DNA of 64,000 bases from CAVSWT01 sp963731745 (GCA_963731745.1 CAVSWT010000011.1:62001-126000); one strand, 5' to 3'; shown: positions 9,405 through 20,096, counted from the stretch's first letter. Notes: generated by a model not told the origin, from the sequence alone. A program made the numbers and translations.

Positions 9405-9449
9405 AAAAAACCTTGAAAAGGTTTATACTAAACAAATTCAAGGTTTTTT
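9405..9449. terminator. Bidirectional intrinsic terminator
   Basis: Thirteen-base arms, AAAAAACCTTGAA (9405-9417) and TTCAAGGTTTTTT (9437-9449), enclose a 19-nt loop. A T-run follows the stem on both strands, so it can end the cheW transcript from the right and any transcript over the GH30 remnant from the left. Confidence 0.65.
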
Positions 9450-9556
9450 AATTCTGTCGTAAATATTTTTTACTATTGCTTTTTAAGCCATTATAACATA
9501 CTGATCGGTATTTTTACAGTAGAGCTTAGTTCTTCCAACAAATTATTTTAAAATAT

Positions 9557-10057
9557 CTATTCACTTTCAGCAATAGTCTTAATACTTTCAATCTTTTCAA
9601 GTTCTTCAAAATTAAATATTCTATCAATATCTAAAAGCATTATAAAATTATTGTCTCTTCTTCCCATACCTTTTATATAACCCGTTTTAATTAACGTCCC
9701 AATTCTAGGAGCAGGTTCAATTTCAGAAGGATCAAGTTCAAAAACCTCTTGCACAGCATCCACCAATGCTCCGATTATAGATTTCTCACCGTCGAGATTA
9801 ACTTCTAAAACTACTATGCATGTGTTTACCGTTTGTTCAGATTTTTCAATTCCAAATTGTGCACGTAAATCTACAACCGGGACTACACTGCCGCGAAGAT
9901 TAATAACACCGCACATATATTCGGGAGTTTGAGGCACTTTGGTTATTTTAATAAAATCTAATATTTCTCGCACTTGTGAAACTTCTACACCAAATATCTC
10001 CATAGATAATTTGAATGTTAAATATTGTTTCGTTTCAGTTAATAATTCGTTATTCAT
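9557..10057 (-). CDS. cheW: CheW chemotaxis scaffold protein
   Basis: 166 aa, the usual CheW length. The SH3-like double beta-barrel fold is recognisable from YLTFKLSMEIFGVEVSQVRE, VPQTPEYMCGVINLRGSVVPVVDLR (in two stretches), and the later GALVDAVQEVFEL and IKGMGRRDNNFIMLLDIDRI. CheW links chemoreceptors to the kinase CheA at the inner membrane. It follows the receptor gene at 10080-11894 by 22 bp, so the pair is co-transcribed and probably works together. No CheA, CheY, CheR or CheB gene occurs in the window. Confidence 0.95.
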   Translation of the reverse strand: MNNELLTETKQYLTFKLSMEIFGVEVSQVREILDFIKITKVPQTPEYMCGVINLRGSVVPVVDLRAQFGIEKSEQTVNTCIVVLEVNLDGEKSIIGALVDAVQEVFELDPSEIEPAPRIGTLIKTGYIKGMGRRDNNFIMLLDIDRIFNFEELEKIESIKTIAESE

Positions 10058-10079
10058 TTTACTGCTTTCTTATTAAATT

Positions 10080-11894
10080 TTAAAACTTTTCGAATTCATT
10101 GTCTAAAGAATCACCATTACTTCCCAATTCAATACGAACTCCATTTTTACCGTTTGTATTATTTTTAACACTTATGGACTTATGAGGTTGGGATTTAAAT
10201 TCGAAATTAGAATCAAACTTATGCACTAATTTTTGATTTGTAGTCGTATCATTATTATTTCTTTTGTGGTCAGTTGAATCTATCTTAAAAAATGAAATTG
10301 TATCTTGAAGCTGACCTGCCTGGCTTGTTAACTCTTCAGCGGTGGAAGCCAACTCTTCAGATGTTGACGCATTCTGTTGAATGATTTGATTCAACTGTTG
10401 AATAGCAGTATTTATTTGAGACACGCCGCTATCCTGTTCATTGCTTGCTGCTGAGATTTCTTCAACTAATTCTGCAGTTTTTTGAATATCCGGAACTATT
10501 GTATTTAACATTTCTCCAGCTTTCTCAGCAACTTTAACACTACTGCTGGACAGTTTGCTAATTTCACCTGCAGCGGTCTGACTTCTCTCCGCCAATTTTC
10601 TTACTTCTGAAGCCACAACTGCAAATCCTTTTCCATGTTCTCCGGCTCGTGCAGCTTCAATAGCGGCATTCAATGCAAGTAAATTTGTTTGCCTAGCTAT
10701 TTCTTCAATAATAGTAATTTTACCGGCGATATCTTTCATCGCCTCTACAGTTTCGGCAACAGCCTTTCCGCCTTCAATTGCGTCCAGAGCTGATTTTTTG
10801 GCTATGCTTTTAGTCTGTAATGAATTCTCTGCATTCTGTTTAATATTAGCACTCATTTGTTCCATAGAAGATGAAGCTTCTTCAGCCGCAGCAGCTTGTT
10901 CGGTTGCGCCTTGTGAAAGCTGAACAGATCCGCCGCTTAGCTGTTCACTTCCGGAAGCTACATTGCCCGAAGCATTTTTCACACTATCTACAACTTCCCT
11001 AAGTTTTACAAGCATTTTTGTTAAACTGTTTCCTAAGGCATCATCTTTAGATTTTACTTCTAAGTTAACTGTTAAATCCCCTTCAGCAATTTTATCTGCA
11101 GCCGATGCTTGTGCTTTTATGTTTTCTATCATTTTTTTAAATGAATTTGTTAACAATCCAATTTCATCTTTAGCTGAGGATTCTACTGATATATTTACGT
11201 CTCCATTTGATAGTTTCAATGCCATATCGGTTAAATTCTTAATAGGTTTGCTAATTATTCGAGATATAAAAATACCTAATAGTATTGCTGAAAATATCCC
11301 TATAAAAATTAAAGTAAGCATTTCGATTTTTGTTGAGGAAGCATGTAAAGAATTTTCTTCTTTTATTTTTTGAGCGGTATCCATATTTGAATTAATTAGC
11401 TTTTGAAGATGTTCATTAGCATTATCATAATTCTCAGCTGCAGAAAGACGAGCTTTCAATATTAAAGCAGCGTCATTATTTATTACTCCTTTAATCAATT
11501 CGGCCCCATCCTTTTTATAACTTTCCCAGTCTTCTTTAAAAGCATCAAAATTTTCTTTCTCTTCCTTAGAAAATGAATTTGAATTTATACTGCCAAGTAT
11601 TTTATCTAATGATTCTCCTTTTAACTTTGAAGCTTCGATGTAATCATTTCTTTTAGTTTTGTCGGTAATCATCATTACGTATATTAGATTTACTCTTACA
11701 TTTAAAAATTCACTGTTGGCAAGCCCGAGTTGTTTAATGGGGACAACACGATTTTCATATAAATTATTATTACTTTCATCCATGGTTGTTAAACTTGAAT
11801 ATCCTATAAATCCAACAACACCAGCAATTGCTGCAACTAAAATAAAACTCAGTAGAAGTTTTTTTTGCAATTTAAGGTTATAAAACCAGTTCAT
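10080..11894 (-). CDS. Methyl-accepting chemotaxis protein with 4-helix-bundle sensor
   Basis: 604 aa. TM1 is at about residues 11-31. A helical periplasmic domain (~32-185) follows, rich in charged residues and of the 4HB_MCP type (NEFLNVRVNLIYVMMITD). TM2 is at about 190-211, then HAMP (~212-264) and a second HAMP-like segment. The signalling hairpin has its tip at RQTNLLALNAAIEAARAGEH, then GKGFAVVASEVRKLAERS. The C-terminal ~70 residues are a low-complexity tail without a CheR-tethering pentapeptide. It is 22 bp upstream of cheW and 47 bp downstream of the receiver-kinase at 11942-13024, suggesting one operon. Ligand unknown. Confidence 0.92.
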   Translation of the reverse strand: MNWFYNLKLQKKLLLSFILVAAIAGVVGFIGYSSLTTMDESNNNLYENRVVPIKQLGLANSEFLNVRVNLIYVMMITDKTKRNDYIEASKLKGESLDKILGSINSNSFSKEEKENFDAFKEDWESYKKDGAELIKGVINNDAALILKARLSAAENYDNANEHLQKLINSNMDTAQKIKEENSLHASSTKIEMLTLIFIGIFSAILLGIFISRIISKPIKNLTDMALKLSNGDVNISVESSAKDEIGLLTNSFKKMIENIKAQASAADKIAEGDLTVNLEVKSKDDALGNSLTKMLVKLREVVDSVKNASGNVASGSEQLSGGSVQLSQGATEQAAAAEEASSSMEQMSANIKQNAENSLQTKSIAKKSALDAIEGGKAVAETVEAMKDIAGKITIIEEIARQTNLLALNAAIEAARAGEHGKGFAVVASEVRKLAERSQTAAGEISKLSSSSVKVAEKAGEMLNTIVPDIQKTAELVEEISAASNEQDSGVSQINTAIQQLNQIIQQNASTSEELASTAEELTSQAGQLQDTISFFKIDSTDHKRNNNDTTTNQKLVHKFDSNFEFKSQPHKSISVKNNTNGKNGVRIELGSNGDSLDNEFEKF

Positions 11895-11941
11895 ATTTTT
11901 ACCTTTCTATTTGTTATTTATTCTTACTATTATTTTTTTTG

Positions 11942-13024
11942 TTAATTCTTTTTCATTGGAATTGTAATGACTACTTTAGTAAATTCTTTAAGTACACTTT
12001 CAACGTGAAAATTTAGATTATATATTTCGCATATCTTATTTACTGTGGCAAAACCTAATCCTACTCCATTTTGACAGTTTTTCATTCTATCAAACTGTAC
12101 TAGTAATCCTAAATTAGTTATATGTTCCTCGGACATTCCTATTCCGTTATCTTGAATTTCTATTTGATAATTACTTTCAATATTTTTTGCCCTTATCTTC
12201 ACCTTACTACCTTCTTTGGAAAATTTGAGAGCATTATCAATGATTTCTGTTAAAAGTAACTCATAGTGTGGTTTGCTTATCGGTAATTCCGCTTCATCAA
12301 ATTCACAAATTAAATCATTATTGCGTTGATATCTTAAGGCTAATTCCAAAATTACTTTTTTGATATCGGCTGTCGTTGAACTTAAATTTTCATTTTTAGA
12401 TACATCTTTTGCTTTTAAATTATATGCTGCTTCAAGCTGAGCATATGTTAAAAATTTTTTTATCAAGTTTAATAAGTTATGCCCCGATTCATGTATATCT
12501 TGGGCCATTTCTTTGAAATCCATCGGAGAAAGATTTTCATAATCGTTTATCATCATTTCCGAATATGTTATTATTGGGATTAAAGGTGTACGTAGTTCAT
12601 GAGGAAATGAGAGTAATATATTATTAGCTGCATTTTCCATCTTTTGATTAATTTTTACTTTTTTTTGCAGACGCACTTCTATGGCTTGCAAAAGCTCGGT
12701 GGATTTATAAGGTTTTGTAAGATAATCATCTGCACCTTCTCTCATAGCTAGTCTAACATCCTCCTGTGCTGACCTCGCTGTTAGAAATATAAATGGAATT
12801 GAATCAGTTTTCTTATTTTGTTGTAATTCAGTTAAAACCTGGAATCCATTTTTTTTTGGCATTAAAACATCAGAAATAATTATATCTGGCTTTATAAGTG
12901 TAGCTTGTTTAATACCTTCTTCACCATTTTCAGCTGTATAAACTTTGTATCCTTCTTCTGTTAAAAGATCAACGAGATTTGATTGTACATTTAAGTCGTC
13001 TTCAATTACTAATATATTATTCAA
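11942..13024 (-). CDS. Response-regulator/histidine-kinase hybrid (REC first)
   Basis: 360 aa. An N-terminal receiver domain (residues ~3-118) has acidic residues D9-D10, phospho-acceptor D52 (IIISDVLMP) and K104. A HisKA dimerisation helix follows with H142 in FPHELRTPL. A HATPase_c domain carries the N box (EIIDNALKFS), G1 (DNGIGMSEE) and G2 (GVGLGFATV). There is no membrane segment, so it is a soluble kinase whose activity would be set by its own receiver. Leading the operon with the chemoreceptor and cheW below, it probably connects the two-component pair upstream with this receptor unit. Partner unproven. Confidence 0.9.
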   Translation of the reverse strand: MNNILVIEDDLNVQSNLVDLLTEEGYKVYTAENGEEGIKQATLIKPDIIISDVLMPKKNGFQVLTELQQNKKTDSIPFIFLTARSAQEDVRLAMREGADDYLTKPYKSTELLQAIEVRLQKKVKINQKMENAANNILLSFPHELRTPLIPIITYSEMMINDYENLSPMDFKEMAQDIHESGHNLLNLIKKFLTYAQLEAAYNLKAKDVSKNENLSSTTADIKKVILELALRYQRNNDLICEFDEAELPISKPHYELLLTEIIDNALKFSKEGSKVKIRAKNIESNYQIEIQDNGIGMSEEHITNLGLLVQFDRMKNCQNGVGLGFATVNKICEIYNLNFHVESVLKEFTKVVITIPMKKN

Positions 13025-13161
13025 AATTTCTCCTGTATATCTATTTTTATTAGTATTATCGGTAATAGGAAGATTTGTTCTAATAGAATGTAATAAGCGG
13101 TTTGATGGAAGAATAAGCGGTTACTATTAAGAATAAATTAACAGTTAGCAAAACTGATAAT

Positions 13162-13923
13162 TTATCGGTAATGCAGTTTTTCTTTTAGGATTGAAGAATA
13201 ACGACGGCTTGCTATTAGCGGTTTATCGATTCGGAACATTTTAATTGAAAAACTCTGATTATATAATTTCTCAATTTTTTCAGCAAAATTAAGATTAATA
13301 ATTGTGCCTCGATGAATACGTATAAAAATATTGCCAGGAAGAATTTCGGTCCATTCTTTCAGTAGTCTCCTTAAAAGTATACTTTTATTCGAAATTGTAA
13401 AAATTTTGGTATACTCATTTAATGATGATAAATAGACTATTTCGGAAATTTTTAGAAATTCAGGCTTTCCATTAATTTCAACGATAATTTGATCATTTTC
13501 TGATAACTTTTTACTTTCAATTTTTGAAGTGTCGTCATATTTTGAGGCAAATTGTTCATATCGCTTTATTCTTGCTTGCACTCTTTTCAACAATTCATCA
13601 ATTTTGAAAGGTTTTAGTAGGTAATCATCGGCCCCAAGCTCCATGCCTTTACTAATATCATCTTTCTCAACTTTCGCGGTCAAAAAAATAAATGGGGTTA
13701 CGTGGGAATAACTTTCTTTACTTAAAATATTAAACACTTCATAACCGTTTAATTTAGGCATCATTATATCACAAATGATCAAGTCAGGTTTAATTTCCAA
13801 TGCCATGGCAACACCAGATTTGCCATTATTGGCTACGAATACCTTATAACCTTCGTTCTCAAGTACATCAGTAATTACCTCTTGAATAGCTGAATCATCT
13901 TCAATTACAAGAATTTTTTTCAT
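13162..13923 (-). CDS. LytTR-family response regulator
   Basis: 253 aa. Receiver domain at residues ~3-118, with D9-D10, D52 (LIICDIMMP) and K105. The C-terminal ~100 residues form a LytTR DNA-binding domain (EFLKISEIVYLSSLNEYTKI, then ILLRRLLKEWTEILP, FIRIHRGTIINLNFAEKI). LytTR proteins bind pairs of short direct repeats. Its ATG overlaps the stop of the kinase at 13923-15974 by one base (TAATG), so the two are translationally coupled and are very likely cognate. Confidence 0.93.
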   Translation of the reverse strand: MKKILVIEDDSAIQEVITDVLENEGYKVFVANNGKSGVAMALEIKPDLIICDIMMPKLNGYEVFNILSKESYSHVTPFIFLTAKVEKDDISKGMELGADDYLLKPFKIDELLKRVQARIKRYEQFASKYDDTSKIESKKLSENDQIIVEINGKPEFLKISEIVYLSSLNEYTKIFTISNKSILLRRLLKEWTEILPGNIFIRIHRGTIINLNFAEKIEKLYNQSFSIKMFRIDKPLIASRRYSSILKEKLHYR

Positions 13924-15974
13924 TATTTGCTTGGAATTGTTATTGTAAATTTCGTTCCTTCTTTTTCAACACTTTGCACATCAATTTTTCCCTTATGTAA
14001 TTCTACTGCACGATGAAGAATAGATAAACCCAAACCAGTACCAGATATATTTCCAATATTTGTCCCTCTGTAAAACGGCTGAAACAGATTTTTTAAATCA
14101 GATTCTGAAATGCCAATCCCAGAATCAAGTACTTCTATAATTATATTTCCATTTATCTTTTTAATTGAAAACTTAATATCTCCTCCATTTGGAGAATACT
14201 TTATCGCATTAGATAATAGATTGCCGATTATATGTCGAATTAATGTTTCGTCTATAAACACATTATCACAATTTGGATCAAAATCAATAATTAGATTATG
14301 TTTGTCTTCTGATATATTTTCTATTTCGTCTACAATATTTTTAGCTATATAAATTAAATTTAGATTTGTCGGATTAAAAATCATTCGGCTGCTTTCGGCT
14401 CTATTTAATGAAAGCACATCGTTTATCATTTCATTCATTGCTTCAACTGAATTTTCAATTCGTTTTAGTGTATTTAATTTCTTAGTGTCATCCCATTTAT
14501 TAAAATATCTTTGCAATAATTCACTGGATGCCAGTATAGATGTCAATGGAGTTCTGAATTCATGTGATATAGTTGAAACAAATTTTGATTTCATATCATT
14601 TAATTCTTTTTCTCTTTCCAATGCAATTTTAGTTTCTTCTTCAGCTAAAACTCTTTTTGTTACGTCATTTAATGTCCCTGAAGTTCCTATTATATTGTCT
14701 TTCTCATCTAAAGTAAGTCGCGCGAATACTTCAATCCATCTGAAATTATTATCTTTAGTTATATATCTAATAGTATGACGACAGTATTTTTTTTGTCTAT
14801 TTATTAATGGTTCGAAATACGCCGCATTTCGATCTCTATCATCAGGATGAACGTAATTTAAGAATAACTTGCCCAAAGATTCTTCAACAGTGAAACCAGA
14901 TATTTCTTCCCAGGCTTTATTTAAAAATGTCCAATTTCCTTCAGCATCAGTCTGAAATATGACTTCCTTAATATTATCAATTACCGATTTGTATTTCTGT
15001 TCACTTGCTAAGAGATTATCCTTAATTTCTTTTCGTTTGAAGGTCCCGGATAGCATATTGCCATACATTCGGAATAATGTTATGTGCGAATCATCCCAAT
15101 TAATAAATTTAGTTAAGCTGTCAATTCCAACAAATCCTTGGAGTTCTAAATTATAAATAAGCGGCACAACCAGGGAACTTTTAATCCCCATATTGATGTA
15201 AAATTCCCTTTCATTTAAAGCTTCCGCCGGAATATCATCAATTGAATTAAGTATCACATTATGATTGTTATTAATTTGGTTCATGAACCATGAGAAACCT
15301 TCAGCAGGTAAATTTTGAACAGCAGAGAATTTAGGTTCTATGCCATCTGCGCACCATTCAAAACGGTTGGATAATTCCTTATGTTTTGGATTAAATTGAG
15401 TAATGTAGCATCTATCCACTTTTAAAAATTCACCTATAAGCTTTAAGGATGTATTAATTAATAAATTTAAATCGTCATTTGTAGTTACTATAAAATGTGT
15501 TGAAAGTTCATTAAGAAGCTGTTCAAATTCTAATCTATAATGGAGATCTCTTTGAATATTTATAAATGTTGTTATATCACGGTATATCCATATGTGAGTT
15601 TTACAAATTCCATTGTTTTTGATAGGTATGTAATCTCTTTCATAAACTTTCCCATTTTTTAGTGGAAGTTTTACAGAATATATCGGTTCAGCGTTTTCAA
15701 TTGTATGTTCAACTTCTTCGAGAAAGGATTGCGGATCCAAAAGATATTCTGCTGTATTATCAGCAAGTTGTTTGCAATCAAGGCCTATCATTTCCTCAGG
15801 AGTTTGTCTTATATCTAAGATTTTACAAAATTGTTTATTTACAAAGGCGATTCTTCTATTATCATTTTCAATAATAACTCCGCCGTTAATATTTTCCAGC
15901 AAGACTGAAAATTTTTGATTTAAGTCGAATAATTCATCCGTTAAGGTGGATTGTCCAAAATCTATCTCTGTCAT
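13923..15974 (-). CDS. PAS-GAF-PAS sensor histidine kinase
   Basis: 683 aa and soluble. An N-terminal PAS (residues ~15-135, FSVLLENINGGVIIENDNRR), GAF (~150-310, KVDRCYITQFNP), second PAS with PAC (~320-450, IFQTDAEGNWTFLNKAWEEI). Then HisKA with the acceptor in FVSTISHEFRTPL, and HATPase_c with GNLLSNAIKYSPNGG, LDSGIGISESD and GTGLGLSI. It is the kinase for the LytTR regulator whose start overlaps its stop. The GAF and PAS domains imply a cytoplasmic small-molecule or redox signal, not identified here. Confidence 0.93.
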   Translation of the reverse strand: MTEIDFGQSTLTDELFDLNQKFSVLLENINGGVIIENDNRRIAFVNKQFCKILDIRQTPEEMIGLDCKQLADNTAEYLLDPQSFLEEVEHTIENAEPIYSVKLPLKNGKVYERDYIPIKNNGICKTHIWIYRDITTFINIQRDLHYRLEFEQLLNELSTHFIVTTNDDLNLLINTSLKLIGEFLKVDRCYITQFNPKHKELSNRFEWCADGIEPKFSAVQNLPAEGFSWFMNQINNNHNVILNSIDDIPAEALNEREFYINMGIKSSLVVPLIYNLELQGFVGIDSLTKFINWDDSHITLFRMYGNMLSGTFKRKEIKDNLLASEQKYKSVIDNIKEVIFQTDAEGNWTFLNKAWEEISGFTVEESLGKLFLNYVHPDDRDRNAAYFEPLINRQKKYCRHTIRYITKDNNFRWIEVFARLTLDEKDNIIGTSGTLNDVTKRVLAEEETKIALEREKELNDMKSKFVSTISHEFRTPLTSILASSELLQRYFNKWDDTKKLNTLKRIENSVEAMNEMINDVLSLNRAESSRMIFNPTNLNLIYIAKNIVDEIENISEDKHNLIIDFDPNCDNVFIDETLIRHIIGNLLSNAIKYSPNGGDIKFSIKKINGNIIIEVLDSGIGISESDLKNLFQPFYRGTNIGNISGTGLGLSILHRAVELHKGKIDVQSVEKEGTKFTITIPSK

Positions 15975-16364
15975 TTAAACGTTTCCTTTTTACTCTTCAA
16001 ATATTATCGAAAATTTTAAATTATTATTAATAATACACTTGCGAATGGTTTACAACTACTTTAATCTCTTAATCTGTTTTACTAATTGTATAAAAAAACT
16101 GATCTTCGTAAATGAATTTTTTGTTTTTCTGAGATTTAGTGGTTTAAAAATTTAATTATGTAACTGATTGGATTAATAAGAATGGACTTACTTTTATTAC
16201 CATTGCAAATTTTTATATGCAATAAAAAATTCTAAATTTTATTTCTAAAAAATATATGTATGCATATTTTGGTGACATTTGTTGCGTATGTAAAATTTTT
16301 TTACAGTGATGCTAAAATTTTTTGAAATTTCTGAAAGTGATTTTTAAAAGAGTTTAAACATCCT
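15975..16364. other. Intergenic region, no gene recognised
   Basis: 390 bp of AT-rich sequence between the PAS-GAF kinase start and the hydrolase stop. It should hold the kinase promoter on the minus strand, but I could not pick out a convincing one. No gene remnant or strong hairpin was seen. Confidence 0.4.
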
Positions 16365-17234
16365 TTATTCTTCAATTGAATTTATAAATTTATTAATTTC
16401 GCCAAAATATTCATCAGGTTGATCTAACCATCCGTAATGAACACAATCTTTCAACAAAACCATCTTAGAGTTTTTAAGAATGCGATGAGCTTTTAATGCT
16501 AATTTTTCCGGAACGATATCTTCTTTCCCTTGAATAATCAAAACCGGTTTATCAAACGAGGCTAATTCTTTAGAACAATCAAAATTAATTTTCTGTAAAT
16601 CTGACCACACTAAGCTGTTTATTAATGGCGTTCCCTGTGTAAGTCTTTCAGCTATAATGGGAATGTTTTTCTTATCAAATACATAAGCTGAAGCAAGAGC
16701 CTTCCCCCGCTGTAATTTTGCATAATGGCTTGTATCCCCACTATCAATTTTGGCTCTCCAAAAATTTAATTCATCAAGTTCTTCTTTACTTAATCTTGAA
16801 CTTATAAAATTTCCTGCTGTAAGTAATTCAAGATCAATTCCACCGGATGAAGATAAAATCATAGCACTTAAATGTTCCGGATAAATTGTTGCATAATAAG
16901 ATGCCAGCATTCCTCCAAAAGAGTGCCCTAGTATTATCCACTTATCTATATTTAAATGTTTCCTCAAAGATTCAATATCATTAACCATCAAATTCATAGT
17001 GATATTTGTACTATCTGGCTTTTCAATTGTTGATTTTCCAGTACCGCGTTGATCATAAATAATCGTTTTATATTTTTGTGATAGTTTGGTAGCCAGTCCA
17101 ACAAATCCATCGCTGCTCATTCCAGGACCGCCATTGATAATTAAAATCGGAATTCCTTTTCCAAAAGTTCTATAATAAATTTGTGAGTCATTATTTTTTA
17201 TTATACCCTCTTCCTGACTATATATACATTGCAT
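16365..17234 (-). CDS. Alpha/beta hydrolase, proline-iminopeptidase-like, signal peptide out of frame
   Basis: 289 codons from the first in-frame ATG. Oxyanion motif GGPG at residues 35-38, nucleophile elbow GHSFGG with S105, acid D239 (GKEDIVPE) and H266 (CVHYGW) make a complete catalytic triad. The family includes proline iminopeptidases and related aminopeptidases/esterases. Just upstream, the minus-strand frame from an ATG at 17275 reads MKKNILLILVILLKCNVY, a good signal peptide, but is out of register with the enzyme. Removing one TA from the (TA)4 run at 17219-17226 would join them as ...CNVYSQEEG. The protein was therefore probably secreted, and this copy is either frameshifted or miscalled. 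It ends the decayed part of the permease cluster. Confidence 0.8.
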   Translation of the reverse strand: MQCIYSQEEGIIKNNDSQIYYRTFGKGIPILIINGGPGMSSDGFVGLATKLSQKYKTIIYDQRGTGKSTIEKPDSTNITMNLMVNDIESLRKHLNIDKWIILGHSFGGMLASYYATIYPEHLSAMILSSSGGIDLELLTAGNFISSRLSKEELDELNFWRAKIDSGDTSHYAKLQRGKALASAYVFDKKNIPIIAERLTQGTPLINSLVWSDLQKINFDCSKELASFDKPVLIIQGKEDIVPEKLALKAHRILKNSKMVLLKDCVHYGWLDQPDEYFGEINKFINSIEE

Positions 17235-17310
17235 TTAAGAAGTATTACAAGAATTAAGAGAATATTTTTTTTCATAATTATTTTTTCGCTATTTTATTTT
17301 TGCTATTATT

Positions 17311-19750
17311 TTATTCATACCTTAATGATTTTATTGGATTTGCTGATGCAGCTCTAATTGAATGTGAGCTGACTGTCAATAAAGCGATAAGTAAGGCTGT
17401 TATACCAGATAAAACAAAAATCCAAGGATTAATATTTGTTCGATATGCAAAATCTTTTAACCAGTTATTCATTATGAAATAAGCTAACGGCCAGGCGATT
17501 ATATTTGCTATCAAAACCCATTTTGCAAATTCTTTTGAGAGAAGAATAACAATTTCCAAAACTGTTGCTCCTAGAACCTTCCTAATACCAATCTCTTTTG
17601 TTCTTTGTTCTATAATAAATGCGGCCAGGCCAAGTAAACCGAGACAAGCAATGAATATTGCCAGTATTGAAAATGTGATAACAATTTTACTTGTGCGTTG
17701 TTCTGCACTATACAAGTGAACTAATTTTTGATCCAAAAAGTTGTAATTGAATGCTTCATTACCTGCAAATTTTTTCCATGTATTTTCTAAACTATTTATA
17801 ACACTTTGATAATCTTTTGACGAAGTTCGAACCGATACAAATTGGCCATAACCATAACCACTATCATCAAAAAGATGAATAACAAGAGGGCGAATTAATT
17901 GATGTAAAGATTCATAATTAAAATTTTTAATGACACCAATTATTTCATATTTCATTCCGTTTTGGTCTCCAGGGCGAATTAATTTTTTCCCGATTGGGTC
18001 TTTTAAACCAAAAGCATTCACTACGGCTTCATTTACAACAATCGCTGATAAATCCGAAGCATGATCTTTCGAAAAAAATCTTCCTTTCTTCAATTCTAAG
18101 TTATAAGTTTTCGCAAATCCGTAATCACGAATAAATATGTTTTAGATCTTGAATTTCATCATTAGCTGAGCCATCAATTCTATAAGCACTATCACCCTTC
18201 TGGTCACCAGGAATACCATTTGAATTGCTTACACTTGTAACTAATGGAGTTATTTGATAATTCTTCCTTAAACGATTTCATTTGCTTTCCAATATCATCA
18301 GTTTTATTAATCACAATAACTTGTTCCTTATCAAATCCGAGGTTTTTATTTTGAATATATTTAAGCTGATTGTAGATAACGAATGTACCGACAAACAATA
18401 TGATTGATACTGCAAATTGAAAAATCACTAACACATTTCGAAGGTTAGAATTTTTATGTTCTCCTAAATTCACTTTTAAGTGCTTTGATTGGTTGAAGTG
18501 AAGACAAGAAAAAAGCCGGGTAACTTCCAGCTAGCAATTCCGATTAAAATTGCAAAGCCAACTAATAAAATTACTATATAAATATTTTCAAATAATCCCA
18601 AGCTTAGTTCAGTTTGTGATATTCCATTAAATAACGGAAGAAATATTTCTATAAGTATTATTGAAAGTAATGCTGCCAGAAAAGCTCATTAATACTGCTT
18701 CAGCTATAAATTGTCTTATCAATTGAGACTTTATTTGAGCCAAGTGTTTTTCTTATGCCAACTTCTTTTGCTCTTTTTTCGGATCTTGCAGTAGAAAGAT
18801 TCACAAAATTAATACAGGCAATTAATAAAATTGCAAATGCTATAACTGAGAAAATATATACGTAGCTTATGTTACTGTTAGGTTCTATTTCATAATCGAG
18901 ATGTGAATTTAAATGAATTGAAGTTAAAGGTTGTAAAGAATAGCCGTAACTATCTCCTCGTATTTTTTAACTGTTCTAGACGATATCCCAGCAATTTTTT
19001 GTAATTCAGGCCCAATGTAATTTAATGACATCTTCATGTAATTTAATTTTAAATTTATTGAGGTCAGTGCCTTTACGCAATACGATGTAAGTATAATAAT
19101 TATTACTCAACCAATGAATGGTCATCTGCTATTGATCGTAAGATGATATCGTAGCCTAAAAAATCAAAATGAAAATGTGAGTTAATAGGTAAATTTTGAA
19201 CAACACCTGTAACTATCCAATCTCTCTGATGATCTGCATTTAATATTTTCCCAATTGGCTCTTCATTACCAAAATATTTTTTTGCCGTCGCTTCGGTGAT
19301 TACTAGGGAATTAGGTTTCGTTAAGAACCTTATTCGGATCGCCTTTAATTAGCTGTAATGTAAATACATTAAAAAAAGTTGAATCAGCTGCAAAAAATCT
19401 TTCTTCACTGAATGCTTTATTTTTATACCGTAAAACAGGAAATCCGAAAGCTCCTAAGTCTGGTATAACTGACGACTTCCGGCAAGATCATTTTTAAGAG
19501 CATCACCCATTGGAGAGGGGCTTACAGCCAGTATTTATTTCATGGTTGCTGATTCATACCTTTTACTGTTACACGATAAATTTGATCAGCATTTTTATTG
19601 AACTCTATCATAACTCAATTCATTTTTAACAAAAAGAATTATAATGATGCAGCAAGCAATCCCAACAGCAAGTCCTATAATATTAATAAATGAATAACCT
19701 TTATTTTTTCTTAGGTTTCTTAAAGCAATTTTTAAATAATTTTTAAACAT
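17311..19750 (-). pseudogene. Decayed FtsX/MacB-type double permease
   Basis: The region matches its neighbour at 20097-22517 from end to end, but is broken by several one-base indels. The ATG at 19750 opens correctly (MFKNYLKIALRNLRKNKGYS), then the frame is lost near the SYDRF motif. A second break occurs near the LNEPNS segment, where GAA-A-CCT has an extra A. Two long pieces stay open: 18204-18473 (central TM segment, NVLVIFQFAVSIILFVGTFV) and 17311-18093 (second periplasmic domain and last three TM helices, ending NPIKSLRYE). Indels are concentrated in 18100-19700. Either a true pseudogene after tandem duplication or a poorly called stretch of assembly. Confidence 0.8.
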
Positions 19751-19884
19751 AGTTTCTCTTTCAATTAATTTTTTGCTGGAATTAAATCTTTTTATGTCTA
19801 AACAATACTTATATAAATTTTGATTCTGATTTCGGTTTAAATATTTGGATTAATTCCCATGACTTATCATAATTTTCAATCTCA

Positions 19885-20058
19885 TTACTGAAGCATTTTA
19901 ATCTTTTCATACACTTGACCATACATTACATTTTCCGGCTCCCATCTAAAAGATTCCACTTTGAAATTAAATAGCCTTTTCTTTCCATTTATTTTTACTT
20001 CTATTTCAGCTATTTGCTTATCCAAAAAGTCCGGCAAAGGAATACTAATTTCTTTCAT
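19885..20058 (-). pseudogene. Decayed copy of the 96-aa permease-associated small protein
   Basis: From the ATG at 20058 the frame gives 57 residues nearly identical at the start to the protein at 22532-22822 (MKEISIPLPDFLDKQIAEIE). It then hits TAA at 19885 where the intact copy has CAA, and an extra base follows. The remaining homology continues past the stop to about 19770. Two further insertions near 19920-19945 change the middle. With the pseudogene at 17311-19750 it forms a degenerate duplicate of the small-gene-plus-permease unit at 20097-22822. Confidence 0.7.
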
Positions 20059-20096
20059 AACGAATTTACTTTCAATAAATTTAATATTTTTATAAC

